From positions 181,302 to 245,301 of the forward strand of contig NZ_LMLR01000014.1 in NCBI RefSeq assembly GCF_001422645.1: a stretch of DNA of 64,000 nucleotides, written 5' to 3'. This DNA comes from Arthrobacter sp. Leaf69 (GTDB taxonomy: Bacteria > Actinomycetota > Actinomycetes > Actinomycetales > Micrococcaceae). The translations under genes and the position numbers were made by a program. Below the pieces are notes generated by a model, which was given only the letters and a program-made list of their open reading frames with translations, was not told where the DNA came from and made no database searches. Positions 26,095 to 36,631 of this stretch are shown here, in pieces; the stretch's first letter is position 1; the number at the start of each line of letters is the position of its first letter.

Positions 26095-27303
26095 TTAGCC
26101 GGCGACGGCGGCGCGGCTGCGCACGAAGGCCTGGACGCAGGCCTCCACGTCTTCGGCGCTGTGCGCAGCGGAGAGCTGGACGCGGATCCGGGCGGCCCCC
26201 TTGGGCACCACAGGGTAGCTGAACGCCGTCACGAAGACGCCGTGGTGCAGCATGGCGTCGGCCACCTTGGCGGCCATGACGGCGTCGCCGAACATGACCG
26301 GGACAATTGCGTGCTCGCCCGGGAGCAGCTCGAAGCCTTCCTCGGACATGCGGCTGCGGAAGAGCTCCGCGTTGGCGAAGAGCTTGCTGCGCAGTTCGCC
26401 GGAGTTCTCTACGAGGTCCAGGGCCTTGAGCGTGGCCGCAACGATGGCGGGGGCCAGCGAGTTGGAGAACAGGTACGGGCGGGCCTTCTGGCGGAGCATG
26501 GCCACGACTTCGCGGCGGCCGGACACGTAGCCGCCGGAGGCACCGCCAAGGGCCTTGCCGAAGGTGCCGGTGTAGATGTCCACGCGGTCCGAGACGCCGG
26601 CGTGCTCGGGGGTACCCGCGCCGGTGGCGCCCATGAAACCGACGGCGTGGGAATCGTCCACCATGACCAGGGCGTCGTACTTTTCCGCGAGGTCGCAGAT
26701 CGCTTCCAGCGGGGCGAGGAAGCCGTCCATCGAGAAGACACCGTCCGTGACGATGATCTTGCGGCGGGCCGGGTTCTTCTGCGTGGTGGCTTCGATCAGC
26801 TTGGATTCGAGATCGGCCATGTCCTGGTTGGCGTAGCGGAAGCGCTGGGCCTTGCAGAGCCGGATGCCGTCGATGATCGAGGCGTGGTTGAGCGCGTCGG
26901 AGATGACGGCGTCCTCCGGGCCGAAGAGTGATTCGAACACGCCGCCGTTGGCGTCGAAGCAGCTGGAGAACAGGATGGTGTCCTCGGTGCCGAGGAACCT
27001 GGAGACGCGTTCCTCGAGGGCCAGGTGCAGGTCCTGGGTGCCGCAGATGAAGCGGACACTGGCCATGCCGAAGCCGCGGTCGTCCATCGCGGCCTTGGCG
27101 GCGGCGATGATGTCCGGGTGGTCCGCGAGGCCCAGGTAGTTGTTGGCGCAGAAGTTCAGCACATCCGCGCTGGACTCGCCGATCTGGCCGGCTTTGATGT
27201 GGTTGGCCTGGGGTGAGTCGATGTGCCGCTCGGTCTTGAACAGGCCGGCGCTGCGGATCTCGTCCAGTTCGTGCTGCAGCTGGTCCTTGATGGCTGAATA
27301 CAT
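26095..27303 (-). CDS. kbl: 2-amino-3-ketobutyrate CoA ligase (glycine C-acetyltransferase)
   Basis: PLP enzyme splitting 2-amino-3-ketobutyrate with CoA into glycine and acetyl-CoA, the second step of threonine degradation. The 402-residue alpha-oxoamine synthase has Schiff-base Lys250 in [15 protein letters not shown], the cofactor-binding [11 protein letters not shown], and [13 protein letters not shown] near the N-terminus. It lies 50 nt downstream of tdh on the same strand. Ends in a strong hairpin. Confidence 0.95.
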   Translation of the reverse strand: MYSAIKDQLQHELDEIRSAGLFKTERHIDSPQANHIKAGQIGESSADVLNFCANNYLGLADHPDIIAAAKAAMDDRGFGMASVRFICGTQDLHLALEERVSRFLGTEDTILFSSCFDANGGVFESLFGPEDAVISDALNHASIIDGIRLCKAQRFRYANQDMADLESKLIEATTQKNPARRKIIVTDGVFSMDGFLAPLEAICDLAEKYDALVMVDDSHAVGFMGATGAGTPEHAGVSDRVDIYTGTFGKALGGASGGYVSGRREVVAMLRQKARPYLFSNSLAPAIVAATLKALDLVENSGELRSKLFANAELFRSRMSEEGFELLPGEHAIVPVMFGDAVMAAKVADAMLHHGVFVTAFSYPVVPKGAARIRVQLSAAHSAEDVEACVQAFVRSRAAVAG

Positions 27304-27353
27304 GTCGGTGCGCTCCTCAGCGGGTGGGGGTCGGTGGTCCGGAACGGTGGAGG

Positions 27354-28400
27354 TTAGAAGCAGGTCCAGTCGAGGACCACTTTGCCGCCCACGCCGGCGC
27401 GGGCGATCTCGAAGCCCTTCTCCCAGTCGGTGGCAGGAAGGGTGTCCGTCACGACGGCGGAGATGTTGGCGTGCAGGACCGGGTTGGAGGACAGCATGGC
27501 GCTCATGGCGTACCAGGTCTCGAACATTTCGCGGCCGTAGATGCCCTTCATGGTCAGCATGTGCGTGACCACCTTGCCCCAGTCGATGTCGATGGACTGG
27601 CTGGGCAGTCCCAGCATCGCGATCCGGCCGCCGTGGTTCATGTTGTCGATCATCTCAGGCAGGGCCGTGGGGTGTCCCGACATTTCCATGCCGATGTCGA
27701 AGCCTTCGCGCATGCCCAGTTCGCGCTGCGCGTCCTTGACCCGCATCCTCGAGACGTCGATCGCCAGGTCGACGCCGAGCTTGCGGGCCAGTTCCAGCCG
27801 CGGGGCGGAGACGTCGGTGATGGCGATCTTGCGGGCGCCGGCGTGGCGGGCGACGGCGATTGCCATCAGGCCGATGGGGCCGGCGCCGGTGATCAGCACG
27901 TCCTCGCCGACGAGGGGGAAGCTGAGCGCGGTGTGGACGGCGTTGCCGAAGGGGTCGAAGATGGCACCGAGTTCCGGCGTCACGGACTGGTCGGTGTGGA
28001 CCCAGACGTTGGTCTCGGGGATCACGACGAACTCGGCGAAGGCGCCGTCGCGCTGGACGCCGACGCTGACGGTGTTGATGCACATCTGCCGGCGGCCGGC
28101 GCGGCAGTTGCGGCAGATGCCGCAGACGATGTGGCCCTCGCCGGAGACGCGGTCCCCCACTTTGACGTCCAGGACGTCCTCGCCGATCTCCACCACCTCG
28201 CCGTAGAACTCGTGGCCGGCGATCAGGGGGGCGTTGATGATGCCCTGCGCCCAGGCGTCCCAGGACTGGATGTGCAGGTCGGTGCCGCAGATGCCGGTGG
28301 TCATCACGCGGATCTTGACGTCGCCGGCGCCGGTCCCGGGCTCCGGACGGTCGACGAGTTCGAATCCTGCATGGGCGCCGGCCTTGTAGAGAGCCTTCAT
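27354..28400 (-). CDS. tdh: L-threonine 3-dehydrogenase
   Basis: Oxidises threonine to 2-amino-3-ketobutyrate with NAD. This 348-residue zinc alcohol dehydrogenase has catalytic-zinc ligands Cys38 and His63 (ICGTDLH and AGHEFYGE), four structural-zinc Cys at 93, 96, 99 and 107 (CGICRNC...C), and NAD-binding [18 protein letters not shown]. First gene of the tdh-kbl operon; divergent from a LysR gene across about 145 bp that must hold both promoters. Confidence 0.95.
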   Translation of the reverse strand: MKALYKAGAHAGFELVDRPEPGTGAGDVKIRVMTTGICGTDLHIQSWDAWAQGIINAPLIAGHEFYGEVVEIGEDVLDVKVGDRVSGEGHIVCGICRNCRAGRRQMCINTVSVGVQRDGAFAEFVVIPETNVWVHTDQSVTPELGAIFDPFGNAVHTALSFPLVGEDVLITGAGPIGLMAIAVARHAGARKIAITDVSAPRLELARKLGVDLAIDVSRMRVKDAQRELGMREGFDIGMEMSGHPTALPEMIDNMNHGGRIAMLGLPSQSIDIDWGKVVTHMLTMKGIYGREMFETWYAMSAMLSSNPVLHANISAVVTDTLPATDWEKGFEIARAGVGGKVVLDWTCF

Positions 28401-28533
28401 GGGGCCTTCCTAACTTCTGGGTGCACCCGCCCTGTGGACAGGTGGTGTGGGTCAACTCACCCCATTAGAGCCGCTGCAAAGCATTAGCACAACCGGGTTT
28501 TTCTCAATCGACGATTTAGCTTTTACTTGCGCA

Positions 28534-28539
28534 TAGACT
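28534..28539 (+). promoter_or_regulatory. -10 element TAGACT, LysR gene
   Basis: TAGACT sits 7 nt before the ATG at 28547, with no ribosome-binding site between. This again predicts a leaderless message. The -35 is unclear. Confidence 0.5.
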
Positions 28540-28546
28540 GGTCGGC

Positions 28547-29455
28547 ATGGAAATCCACCAGCTTGAGATGCTCCGCGAACTCGGGGCACTCGGCAGCGTT
28601 AAGGCGGTCGCCGAAACCCTGCTGGTCACCCCCTCCGCCGTGTCGCAGCAGCTGGCGGCGCTGCAGAAATCGGTGGAGGTCCCGTTGACCCGCAAGGATG
28701 GCCGCAACCTGGTCCTCACGGAAGCAGGGCAGGTGCTGGCGGACGCCGGGGCCGCCGTCGTCAGCGCCATGGCGGACGCGAGGACGGCCATCGGCGCGTA
28801 TCACGGCTCTCCCGTGGCGGCGGTGACGCTGAGCGGCTTCCACAGCGCGGGCCAGGCACTTTTCGCGCCGCTCGCGCGGCTGCTGGCGGGGCCCGGGCAG
28901 CCGCGGATCCTGCTCTCCGACGAAGATGTGGCGCAGCAGGACTTCCCGGCGCTGACGGCCCGGTACGACCTGGTGCTGGCGCACCGGATGGACCACAGCC
29001 CGCGCTGGCCCCAGGAGCGGGTTGCGGTGATCCCGCTCGCGCACGAGCCGCTGGACGTCGCGCTGCCGGCCGGGCACCGGCTGGCGGGCCAGCGGGCGGT
29101 GACGGCGGACGACGTCGTCGGGGAACCCTGGGTGACCAGCCGCACCGGATACTCCCCCGCGGACGTGCTTTCCGCCGTCGCGGCCGTCGCCAGCCGGGAA
29201 CTGAACATCGTGCACCGGATTAACGACTACTCCACCGTGGCCGCGCTGGTGGCCACCGGGAACGTGATCGGGCTGCTGCCCCGGTACACGGCGCGGCCGG
29301 TGCTGAGCCCGGGCATTGTGCTGCGGCCGCTCGAAGGCATCAGCACCCGGCGCCGGATCGACGTCCTGGCCCGGCCGGAGAACCTTAAACGCACATCGGT
29401 CATGATGGTCTGCGAAGCACTGCAGACCATCATGACCGATTTGGTGGGCGGTTAG
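28547..29455 (+). CDS. LysR-family regulator, probably of tdh-kbl
   Basis: 302-residue LysR-type protein. The winged helix at the extreme N-terminus is QLEMLRELGALGSVKAVAET then VTPSAVSQQLAALQKSV, with a substrate-binding domain after about residue 88. Divergent from tdh, so threonine catabolism is the likely target; this is inference from position. The C-terminal codons embed a perfect hairpin that can serve as terminator. The stop is 3 nt from the convergent gatB stop. Confidence 0.87.
   Translation: MEIHQLEMLRELGALGSVKAVAETLLVTPSAVSQQLAALQKSVEVPLTRKDGRNLVLTEAGQVLADAGAAVVSAMADARTAIGAYHGSPVAAVTLSGFHSAGQALFAPLARLLAGPGQPRILLSDEDVAQQDFPALTARYDLVLAHRMDHSPRWPQERVAVIPLAHEPLDVALPAGHRLAGQRAVTADDVVGEPWVTSRTGYSPADVLSAVAAVASRELNIVHRINDYSTVAALVATGNVIGLLPRYTARPVLSPGIVLRPLEGISTRRRIDVLARPENLKRTSVMMVCEALQTIMTDLVGG
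29395..29440. terminator. Terminator hairpin inside the LysR coding end
   Basis: 19-bp perfect inverted repeat, arms 29395-29413 and 29422-29440 with an 8-nt loop, lying wholly within the last codons of the LysR gene (VMMVCEALQTIMTD). With only 3 nt between the convergent stop codons, this is the only place a terminator fits. It may act for gatB as well. Confidence 0.7.
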
Positions 29456-29458
29456 GAC

Positions 29459-30964
29459 CTATCCTTCGACGCCGAGGCGCTCCAGGATCAGCTCGCGCAC
29501 CCGGCCGGCGTCGGCCTGGCCGCGGGTGGCCTTCATCACGCCGCCGACGATCGCGCCGATCGCCTGGATCTTGCCGCCACGGATCTTGTCCACGACGCCG
29601 GGCTGCGCGGCGAGGGCCGCATCGATGGCTTCGAGCAGGGGCCCGTCGTCGGAGACTACGGCGAGGCCGCGCTTCTCCACGATTTCCGCCGGGGTGCCTT
29701 CGCCGGCGAGCACGCCGTCGAGGACCTCGGTGGCCATCTTGTTGTTGATCTTGCCGTCTTCGACCATCTTGTTCAGCTCCACGATGGTGGCCGGCGCGAC
29801 GCCGAGCTGGCCGGGATCGACGTCGGCGTTCTTGGCGCGTCCGACGATCTCGCCCATCCACCATTTGCGGGCCACCGTGGCGGTGGCACCGGCGGCGATG
29901 GTTTCCTCGATCTCGTCCATCACGCCGGCGTTGACGACGTCGCGGAACTCGAGGTCGGAGTAGCCCCAGTCGGCCTGCAGGCGCTTGCGGCGGGCGGCCG
30001 GCGGCTCGGGCAGCGTGGCCCGGAGCTCCTCGACCCACTCGCGGGAGGCGACGATCGGCACCAGGTCCGGCTCCGGGAAGTAGCGGTAGTCGTCGGCGTC
30101 GGACTTGGGCCGGCCCGAGGTGGTGGAGCGGGTGTCCTCGTGCCAGTGGCGGGTTTCCTGGATGACGGGCTCGCCGGAGTCCAGCACGGCGGCGTGCCGC
30201 TGGATCTCGTAGCGGACGGCGTGCTCGACGGCGCGCAGCGAGTTGACGTTCTTCGTCTCGGAGCGGATGCCGAAGCGTTCGCGGCCGTGCGGACGGAGTG
30301 AGACGTTGGCGTCGCAGCGGACGTTGCCGCGTTCCATCTTGGCGTCGGAGACGCCGAGGTTCTTGACGATTTCGCGGACCGCGGCCACGTAGGCCTTGGC
30401 GAGTTCGGGCGCGCGGCTGCCGGCGCCCTCGATCGGCTTGGTGACGATCTCGACGAGCGGCACGCCGGAGCGGTTGTAGTCCACCAGCGAGTAGTCCGCA
30501 CCCTGGATACGGCCGGCGGCGCCGCCCATGTGGGTCAGCTTGCCGGCGTCCTCTTCCATGTGGGCGCGTTCGATTTCGACGCGGAACACGGTGCCGTCGG
30601 AGAGCTCGATGTCCAGGTACCCGTCGTACGCGATGGGTTCGTCGTACTGGGAGGTCTGGAAGTTCTTCGGGGTGTCCGGGTAGAAGTAGTTCTTCCTGGC
30701 GAAGCGGCAGGTCTCGGCGATCTTGCAGTTGAGCGCGAGGCCGATCTTGATCGAGGATTCGATCGCGGTCCGGTTCACCACCGGCAGCACGCCGGGCATG
30801 CCGAGGTCCACCTCGTTGACGTTGGTATTGGGCTCGTCGCCGAAGACGTTGGGCGCGGAGGAGAACATCTTGGTCTTGGTGTTGAGCTCCACATGGACCT
30901 CGAAGCCCAGGACGGGATCGTACTTCTCCATCGCCTCTTCGAAGCTGAGGGTTGCGTCAGTCAT
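29459..30964 (-). CDS. gatB: Asp/Glu-tRNA amidotransferase subunit B
   Basis: Binds misacylated Glu-tRNA(Gln) or Asp-tRNA(Asn) and catalyses the transamidation with GatA and GatC. 501 residues. The N-terminal kinase-like core has [38 protein letters not shown] and FPEPDLVPI. The tail (about 330-501) is the YqeY-like helical domain. Its ATG overlaps the gatA stop by one base (TAATG), so translation is coupled. Last gene of gatCAB. Confidence 0.95.
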   Translation of the reverse strand: MTDATLSFEEAMEKYDPVLGFEVHVELNTKTKMFSSAPNVFGDEPNTNVNEVDLGMPGVLPVVNRTAIESSIKIGLALNCKIAETCRFARKNYFYPDTPKNFQTSQYDEPIAYDGYLDIELSDGTVFRVEIERAHMEEDAGKLTHMGGAAGRIQGADYSLVDYNRSGVPLVEIVTKPIEGAGSRAPELAKAYVAAVREIVKNLGVSDAKMERGNVRCDANVSLRPHGRERFGIRSETKNVNSLRAVEHAVRYEIQRHAAVLDSGEPVIQETRHWHEDTRSTTSGRPKSDADDYRYFPEPDLVPIVASREWVEELRATLPEPPAARRKRLQADWGYSDLEFRDVVNAGVMDEIEETIAAGATATVARKWWMGEIVGRAKNADVDPGQLGVAPATIVELNKMVEDGKINNKMATEVLDGVLAGEGTPAEIVEKRGLAVVSDDGPLLEAIDAALAAQPGVVDKIRGGKIQAIGAIVGGVMKATRGQADAGRVRELILERLGVEG

Positions 30965-32559
30965 TAGTGGGAACCTCCGTGGCTCAGGGCGGCGCCAGCC
31001 GCTGAAGTAGCAGCCGAAGAAGAATCGTTAAGTGAAGGAGCGGTAAGGGAAGGAGCCTTATCCAGGAGCGGGCCGCCCCACTGCGCCTCGAGCAGTGATT
31101 CGAGCACGGCGCCGACCCGGTAGAGCCGCGCGTCCTGGCGGGCCGGGGCCAGCAGCTGGACGCCCACCGGCAGTCCGTCCTCGTCAGCCAGGCCGCCGGG
31201 CAGGGAGAGCCCCGGGACGCCGGCCATGTTGGCGGGGATGGTGGCGACGTCGTTGAGGTACATCGCCAGCGGGTCGTTGAGCTTCTCGCCCAGCTTGAAC
31301 GCCGTGGTCGGCGCCGTCGGGGAAATCAGCACATCGGCTTTGGCGAACGCGGCGTCGAAGTCGCGCTGGATCAGGGTGCGGACCTTCTGGGCCGAGCCGT
31401 AGTAGGCATCGTAGTAACCGGCGCTCAGGGCGTAGGTGCCCAGGATGATGCGGCGCTTGACTTCGTCGCCGAACCCGGCGGCGCGGGTGGCGCCCATCAC
31501 GCGTTCAATCGTCATCGGGCCGTCTTCGGGCAGGACCCGCAGGCCGAACCGGACGCCGTCGAACTTGGCCAGGTTGGAGGACGCCTCCGAGGGCATGATC
31601 AGGTAGTAGGCGCCCAGGGCGTACTTGAAGTTGGGGCAGGAGACCTCGACGATTTCCGCGCCGGCTTCCTTGAGCAGCTCGAGGGACTCGTTGAAGCGGT
31701 TCTCGACGCCGGCCTGGTAGCCCTCGCCGTGGAGTTCCTTGATGATGCCGATCTTCATGCCGCGCACGTTGCCGATCGACGCGGCGGCGACGAGGTCCTC
31801 CAGCGGGTCCGGCAGCGACGTGGAGTCGAAGGGATCGTGCCCGCCGATGACCTGGTGCAGCAGCGCCGAGTCCAGGACGGTGCGGGAGACCGGGCCGATC
31901 TGGTCCAGAGAGGAGGCCATGGCGATCGCGCCGTAGCGGGATACGCCGCCGTAGGTGGGCTTCACGCCGACGGTGCCGGTGACGGCGCCGGGCTGGCGGA
32001 TCGAGCCGCCGGTGTCGGTGCCGAGGGCCAGCGGGGCTTCGAAGGCCGCGACGGCGGCAGCGGATCCGCCGCCCGAGCCGCCGGGGATGCGGTCCAGGTC
32101 CCAGGGGTTGTGGGTGGGGCCGTAGGCGGAGTGCTCGGTGGAGGAGCCCATCGCGAATTCGTCGAGGTTGGTCTTGCCCAGGATCGGCATCTTCGCGGCG
32201 CGGAGGCGCTGGACGACGGTGGCGTCGTACGGGCTGTGCCAGCCTTCGAGGATCTTGGAGCCGGCTGTGGTGGGCTGGCCGACGGTGACGATCAGGTCCT
32301 TGACGGCGATCGGCACACCGGCGAGGGCATGCAGTTCTTCGGCAGCGGCACCGCCGGCGGCACGGATCGCGTCCACCTCGGCGGCGACGGCGAGCGCCTC
32401 GTCGGTGTTGACGTGCAGGAAAGCGTGGACCTTGCCGTCGACGGCGGCGATGCGGTCCAGGTGCGCCTGGGTGACCTCGACGGCGGTGACCTCGCGGGCG
32501 GCCAGCTTGCCGGCGAGCGTTGCGGCGGAGGAGCGGATCAGTTCGTTGTTCTCAGTCAT
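30964..32559 (-). CDS. gatA: Asp/Glu-tRNA amidotransferase subunit A (amidase)
   Basis: Glutaminase/amidase subunit releasing ammonia for tRNA transamidation. It carries the amidase-signature triad: Lys in VPIAVKDLI, cis-Ser in [12 protein letters not shown] and nucleophile Ser in [11 protein letters not shown]. At 531 residues it is longer than usual, with an Ala/Ser-rich C-terminal tail of about 30 residues. ATG 32559 is preceded by the gatC stop only 4 nt upstream; the longer frame to 32679 is a gatC shadow. Confidence 0.95.
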   Translation of the reverse strand: MTENNELIRSSAATLAGKLAAREVTAVEVTQAHLDRIAAVDGKVHAFLHVNTDEALAVAAEVDAIRAAGGAAAEELHALAGVPIAVKDLIVTVGQPTTAGSKILEGWHSPYDATVVQRLRAAKMPILGKTNLDEFAMGSSTEHSAYGPTHNPWDLDRIPGGSGGGSAAAVAAFEAPLALGTDTGGSIRQPGAVTGTVGVKPTYGGVSRYGAIAMASSLDQIGPVSRTVLDSALLHQVIGGHDPFDSTSLPDPLEDLVAAASIGNVRGMKIGIIKELHGEGYQAGVENRFNESLELLKEAGAEIVEVSCPNFKYALGAYYLIMPSEASSNLAKFDGVRFGLRVLPEDGPMTIERVMGATRAAGFGDEVKRRIILGTYALSAGYYDAYYGSAQKVRTLIQRDFDAAFAKADVLISPTAPTTAFKLGEKLNDPLAMYLNDVATIPANMAGVPGLSLPGGLADEDGLPVGVQLLAPARQDARLYRVGAVLESLLEAQWGGPLLDKAPSLTAPSLNDSSSAATSAAGAALSHGGSH

Positions 32560-32563
32560 GTTC

Positions 32564-32860
32564 TTAGCCCTCATCCAGGATTGCCGGGACCTTGAAGCGG
32601 CCTTCGTACGCATCGGGGGCGCCGGAGAGTGCCTGCTCGGCGGTGAAAGTGTGGCCCACAACGTCCTCGCGGAACACATTCGTCAGCGGAATCGGGTGGG
32701 ACGTGGCCGGGACATCGTCACCGGCGGCTTCACTGACGGACTTCACTGAATCGACGATGACAGCAAGTTCGCCGGCCATCCGGTCCAGCTCTTCAGCGCT
32801 CATCTCGATGTGCGCGAGACGCGCGAGATGCGCGACGTCGTCGCGGTTGATCGCAGCCAT
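32564..32860 (-). CDS. gatC: Asp/Glu-tRNA amidotransferase subunit C
   Basis: 98-residue stabilising subunit of the GatCAB complex. [20 protein letters not shown] at the N-terminus and [10 protein letters not shown] in the middle are the family pattern. ATG 32860 follows GGGGAGAT; the ATG at 32875 is less likely. First gene of the gatCAB operon, with a TAGACT -10 about 37 nt upstream. Confidence 0.92.
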   Translation of the reverse strand: MAAINRDDVAHLARLAHIEMSAEELDRMAGELAVIVDSVKSVSEAAGDDVPATSHPIPLTNVFREDVVGHTFTAEQALSGAPDAYEGRFKVPAILDEG

Positions 32861-32896
32861 GGATCTCCCCTGCAAGTTCGGATTATTTTCCGTCCC

Positions 32897-32902
32897 AGTC
32901 TA
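32897..32902 (-). promoter_or_regulatory. -10 element TAGACT for gatCAB
   Basis: TAGACT on the minus strand about 37 nt before the gatC start, the only clear -10-like hexamer there. The -35 is weak. Same hexamer as at metX, metY and the 28547 LysR gene. Confidence 0.5.
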
Positions 32903-33189
32903 CGTGTCTTGGTCGGCTGTTCCGCACTCGTTAGCGGCGCCTCCTGCCTTCCGGCGGCAGGCCGGACGATCCTCCGCGTGCTCGCTCGTTCTCCCCACCG
33001 TCCCCCTCCCCTCGCAAGTCCCCACCGGCTCCCAGCCTTCGCAAGCTCAGGCCGGGTCCCTCGCCGGCGTGGCCCCTCGGGCAGGGAACCCTGACGGCGG
33101 GGCACTCGCTTAGACGCACTCTTCCGGATGTCCGTCCCGTCGCCGGTGTGCTTCTCTCGCCTTCCAGAATGCGGAAGCAAACAAAACGA
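32903..33189. other. Intergenic stretch, no supported gene
   Basis: Between the gatCAB promoter and the citrate-carrier terminator. Open frames on both strands are Pro/Arg/Ser-rich artefacts of GC bias without family resemblance. An imperfect repeat (CCTGCC...GGCAGG) near 32947-32963 may be a weak hairpin. I see nothing else. Confidence 0.5.
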
Positions 33190-33226
33190 GACTGTCGGGT
33201 CCGGAAAATCTCCGGACCCGACAGTC
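33190..33226. terminator. Terminator of the citrate carrier gene
   Basis: 15-bp perfect arms GACTGTCGGGTCCGG (33190-33204) and its complement (33212-33226) with a 7-nt loop. On the minus strand it is followed by TCGTTTTGTTTG. It lies 34 nt after the carrier stop. Confidence 0.85.
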
Positions 33227-33259
33227 TTGTTGTTTGTTCTTGTGGTGCTCGTTGGTTTG

Positions 33260-34720
33260 TCAGCCGATGCCGATGGCTCCGGTGAGGACTCCTACTCCCA
33301 GCATGACCAGGGAGATGACGGCGGTGCGCCAGAGGACCTTTTTGTGGTGGTCGCCCAGGTCCACTTTGGCGAGGGAGACCAGAAGCAGGATCGCGGGGAC
33401 CAGCGGGCTCTGCAGGTGGAAGGGCTGGCCGGTGATGGAGGCGCGCGCCATGTCGGCGGCACTGACCCCGTAGTGGGCTGCCGTCTCGCTGAGCACCGGG
33501 AGGACGCCGAAGTAGAAGGCGTCGTTGCTCATAAAGAACGTCATCGGGATGCTCAGCACGCCGGTGATGATGGCCATGAAGGGACCCATGTCGGAGGGGA
33601 TGATCGCAACGAGCCATTCCGACATTGCCTTGACCATGCCCGTGCCGTTGAGGACTCCGGTGAGTACCGCGGCGGCCATGACCATGCTGACGACGGCGAC
33701 GATCGAGGGGGCGTGGGCGATCAGTTGGGCACCCTGGTCCTTGACCTTGGGGAAGTTGACCAGCAGCGCGATGGCGGCGCCCACCATAAAGACGAACGGA
33801 AGCGGAATGATGTTGGCGACGAGAGTAACCATGACCGCAACCGTCAGGCCGAGGTTGAACCAGAACAGCTTGGGACGCAGCGTGGCACGGTTGGGGTCCA
33901 GTGCGGTGTCCGCCATGGCGGAATCGCGATCGTCGACGAGCACTTCGGTGCGTTCCAGGACAGCCACCGAGCCGTTGCCGGCGGGGGTTTCGCCGGAGAA
34001 GCGGCCGGCGCGGCCGGTGCCGGTGCCGCCGGTGCGGCCGGTGCCGCCGTCGAACGTGTTATCGGTATCCCAGATTTCCGGGGCCACGGCACGGAGCCGG
34101 TTGCGTTCCTGCAGGCCCAGGAGCCATGCGAAGGCGAAGACCACAACGAGGCCCGCAATCAGCGAAGGGATCATCGGAACGAAGACATCGTTGACGTCGA
34201 GCTTCAGCGCGGTTGCGGCACGGGCGGTGGGGCCGCCCCACGGCAGGATGTTCATGGTGCCGTTGGCGAGGCCCGCTACGCAGGTCAGGACCACGGGGCT
34301 CATTTTGAGCCGCAGGTAGACGGGCAGCATGGCCGCGGTGGTGAGGATGAAGGTGGTGGAGCCGTCGCCGTCGAGGGACACTGCCGCAGCGAGGATGGCT
34401 GTGCCAAGGACCACCTTGGCGGGGTCGTTGCCGAGCTTGCGCAGGATGAAGCGGACCAGGGGGTCAAAGAGTCCGACGTCGATCATCAGGCCGAAGTAGA
34501 TGATGGCGAACATCAGCAGGGCTGCGGTGGACGTCATCGACTTCATGGAGTCCATGACCATGGGGCCGATGCCGAGGCCTGCACCCGCGAAGAGTCCGAA
34601 GACTGTGGGGACGATGATGAGCGCCAGCACGGGCGTCAGCTTTTTGGTCATGATCAGCACCATGAACACCGCGATCATGGCGAATCCTAGTAATACCAGC
34701 ACGGCCGGCTCCTTCTTCAT
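33260..34720 (-). CDS. CitMHS-family metal-citrate symporter
   Basis: 486-residue membrane protein with about 12 hydrophobic segments, of the CitMHS family that takes up citrate complexed with Mg or Ca together with protons. Conserved blocks are VSLDGDGSTTFILTTAAMLP, LANGTMNILPWGGPTARAAT and the C-terminal SNDAFYFGVLPVLSETA. A Gly/Thr/Arg-rich hydrophilic loop (about 245-290) is longer than typical. ATG 34720 excludes a 19-residue polar extension. The divergent sensor kinase and regulator probably control it in response to external citrate. Confidence 0.9.
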   Translation of the reverse strand: MKKEPAVLVLLGFAMIAVFMVLIMTKKLTPVLALIIVPTVFGLFAGAGLGIGPMVMDSMKSMTSTAALLMFAIIYFGLMIDVGLFDPLVRFILRKLGNDPAKVVLGTAILAAAVSLDGDGSTTFILTTAAMLPVYLRLKMSPVVLTCVAGLANGTMNILPWGGPTARAATALKLDVNDVFVPMIPSLIAGLVVVFAFAWLLGLQERNRLRAVAPEIWDTDNTFDGGTGRTGGTGTGRAGRFSGETPAGNGSVAVLERTEVLVDDRDSAMADTALDPNRATLRPKLFWFNLGLTVAVMVTLVANIIPLPFVFMVGAAIALLVNFPKVKDQGAQLIAHAPSIVAVVSMVMAAAVLTGVLNGTGMVKAMSEWLVAIIPSDMGPFMAIITGVLSIPMTFFMSNDAFYFGVLPVLSETAAHYGVSAADMARASITGQPFHLQSPLVPAILLLVSLAKVDLGDHHKKVLWRTAVISLVMLGVGVLTGAIGIG

Positions 34721-34861
34721 TGAATCGCACCACCCCGGTGTGATGCGTACTACAGACGTTAGAGTGGCGCGCGTCACGGCTGGGCCTTTGCCTCATTTGA
34801 TTGGCATACTGCTTGTTGGACGCATTTTGCGCATTGTGCTCACACCCGAAGGAGGACCGCC

Positions 34862-36631
34862 GTGGCACGGTTAACCGGCCGGACGATGACCGGCAGGACT
34901 CCGCTGCGCTTTTCCACCCAGACCCTGCTGCTCCAGCTGGGGGTCGTGGCGCTGGTGGTGCTCCTGACAAGCGCCGTCTACGTCTGGCTCACCTACGAGC
35001 AGCTGGGCCGGGAGGCGGAGAACCAGGCCCTGACGCTGTCCCGGACCGTGGCCTCGGATCCCGAGGTGCGGGCGGAGGTGCAGCAGATCAGCGCCCAACC
35101 CGGCACTCCCCCGGCATCCGAACTGCTGGCCGGGCCGCTGATGGCCGCTGCCGAAGGCGCCCGCACCCGCACCGGCGCCCTGTTCGTGGTCATCACCGAC
35201 GAGACCGGCCTGCGCCTGGCCCACCCCGATGCCGAGCGGCTCGGCGAACGGGTCAGCACGGACCCGTCCGAGGCCCTGGCCGGCAACGAGGTCACCACCC
35301 GGAACACCGGAACCCTCGGCCCCTCCGCCGGGGCCAAAGTCCCGGTGTTCGCTCCGGATTCGGGCACCGTGGTGGGAGAAGTCAGCGTGGGCTACTCCAC
35401 CGAAACCATCGGCCAGAGCCTGGCCCGGGACGTTGTCCCGATCGCCCTGACCGCCGTCGGGGCACTTATGGTCGGCGTGTTCGCCTCCTTCCTGCTCCGG
35501 AGCAGGCTGCAGCGGCTGACACTGGGCCTGGAACCGGAGGAAATCAGCACCCTGGTCCACGATCAGGTGGCGGTCCTGCAGGGCGTCGACGACGGCGTGA
35601 TCGGCATCGCCGCCGACGGCCGGATCAGTGTGTTTAACGCCGCCGCCAGGCGCCTGCTGGGCCAGCCCGACCTCACCGGGACGCCGTGGGCCGGAGCCCC
35701 GGTGCCGGCGCAGCTGATCGCACTGACCAAGTCCGACGCCGCGGAGGGCGATGCGGTGGAGCTTGTCGCCGGCGGCCGCGTGCTGGTGGCGAGCGCCCGC
35801 AAGGCCCTGCACGGCCGCGAGGACCTGGGCTGGGTGGTCATGCTGCGGGACCGGACCGAACTCCAGCAGCTAACCCGCCAACTGGACGCCGTGGGGACCA
35901 TGTCCACCGCGCTCCGGGCCCAGCGGCACGAGTTCGCCAACCAGCTCCACACCATCGCCGGGTTCATGAGCATCGGCGAGCACCAGCAGGCCCGCGACTA
36001 CCTGGCCCGGCTGGCAGCGACGGGGCCGCTGAAGTTCCCGGTGGACCAGGCCGAGCTGCTCCAGGACCCGTACCTGCAGGCGTTCCTCGGCGCCAAGGGT
36101 GTGGAAGCGGACGAACGCGGCGTGGCCCTGAGGCTCGGCCCGGAAACCCTGGTCCGCGGCCAGGTCACGGAGCCGCAGGAAGTCACCACGGTCCTGGGCA
36201 ACCTGATCGACAACGCCGTGAACGCCGCCGTCGCGGGCTCGGCACCGGACCGCTGGGTCGAGGTGGAGGTGCTCGACGGTCCCGGTACCGGGTCCGACGG
36301 CGGGACCCTCCATATCGTCGTCGGGGATTCCGGTGACGGGCTGCCGGCCGCTGCGGCGGGCGGAGATGCCGAGGCGGTGTTCACGGAGGGATTCACCACG
36401 TCGGAACTCCCGGTCCGGGCGGGAGCAGGCCACGGCCTTGGCCTGGCGCTGGCCCGGCAGCTGGCGCGCCGCCGCGGCGGGGACGTGCGGGTCCTGGACC
36501 CGGGCTCCCCCGGCGGCCCCGGCGCGGTGTTTATGGCGACCCTGCCGGGGACCACGGCGCCCAACGAGGCAGCGCCCACTGAAACGAAGCCCAACGAAAC
36601 GAAGCCCAACGAAAGGGACAACGATGTCTGA
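34862..36631 (+). CDS. CitA/DcuS-type sensor histidine kinase
   Basis: 589-residue membrane sensor. One hydrophobic helix (about 22-42), an extracellular PAS-like sensor domain (about 43-190), a second helix (about 190-213), a cytoplasmic PAS region and the kinase core follow. The phospho-acceptor His356 is in RAQRHEFANQLHTI, the signature of the CitA/DpiB family. ATP-binding N and G boxes are NLIDNAVNAA and GHGLGLALARQL. GTG 34862 follows GAAGGAGG. The tail has a small ETKPNETKPNE repeat. It overlaps the regulator gene by 8 nt; probably senses citrate or a related C4/C6 acid. Confidence 0.9.
   Translation: MARLTGRTMTGRTPLRFSTQTLLLQLGVVALVVLLTSAVYVWLTYEQLGREAENQALTLSRTVASDPEVRAEVQQISAQPGTPPASELLAGPLMAAAEGARTRTGALFVVITDETGLRLAHPDAERLGERVSTDPSEALAGNEVTTRNTGTLGPSAGAKVPVFAPDSGTVVGEVSVGYSTETIGQSLARDVVPIALTAVGALMVGVFASFLLRSRLQRLTLGLEPEEISTLVHDQVAVLQGVDDGVIGIAADGRISVFNAAARRLLGQPDLTGTPWAGAPVPAQLIALTKSDAAEGDAVELVAGGRVLVASARKALHGREDLGWVVMLRDRTELQQLTRQLDAVGTMSTALRAQRHEFANQLHTIAGFMSIGEHQQARDYLARLAATGPLKFPVDQAELLQDPYLQAFLGAKGVEADERGVALRLGPETLVRGQVTEPQEVTTVLGNLIDNAVNAAVAGSAPDRWVEVEVLDGPGTGSDGGTLHIVVGDSGDGLPAAAAGGDAEAVFTEGFTTSELPVRAGAGHGLGLALARQLARRRGGDVRVLDPGSPGGPGAVFMATLPGTTAPNEAAPTETKPNETKPNERDNDV
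36591..36620 (+). repeat. Short direct repeat encoding ETKPN
   Basis: A 15-nt unit (GAAACGAAGCCCAAC) occurs twice in tandem, with a partial third, in the last codons of the kinase gene. It makes a hydrophilic tail and is a likely slippage-prone site. Confidence 0.6.

Noticed and set aside
32903..33189. Small genes in the gatC-citrate carrier gap
   Set aside because: Candidates are Pro/Ser/Arg-rich, without a ribosome-binding site or similarity.
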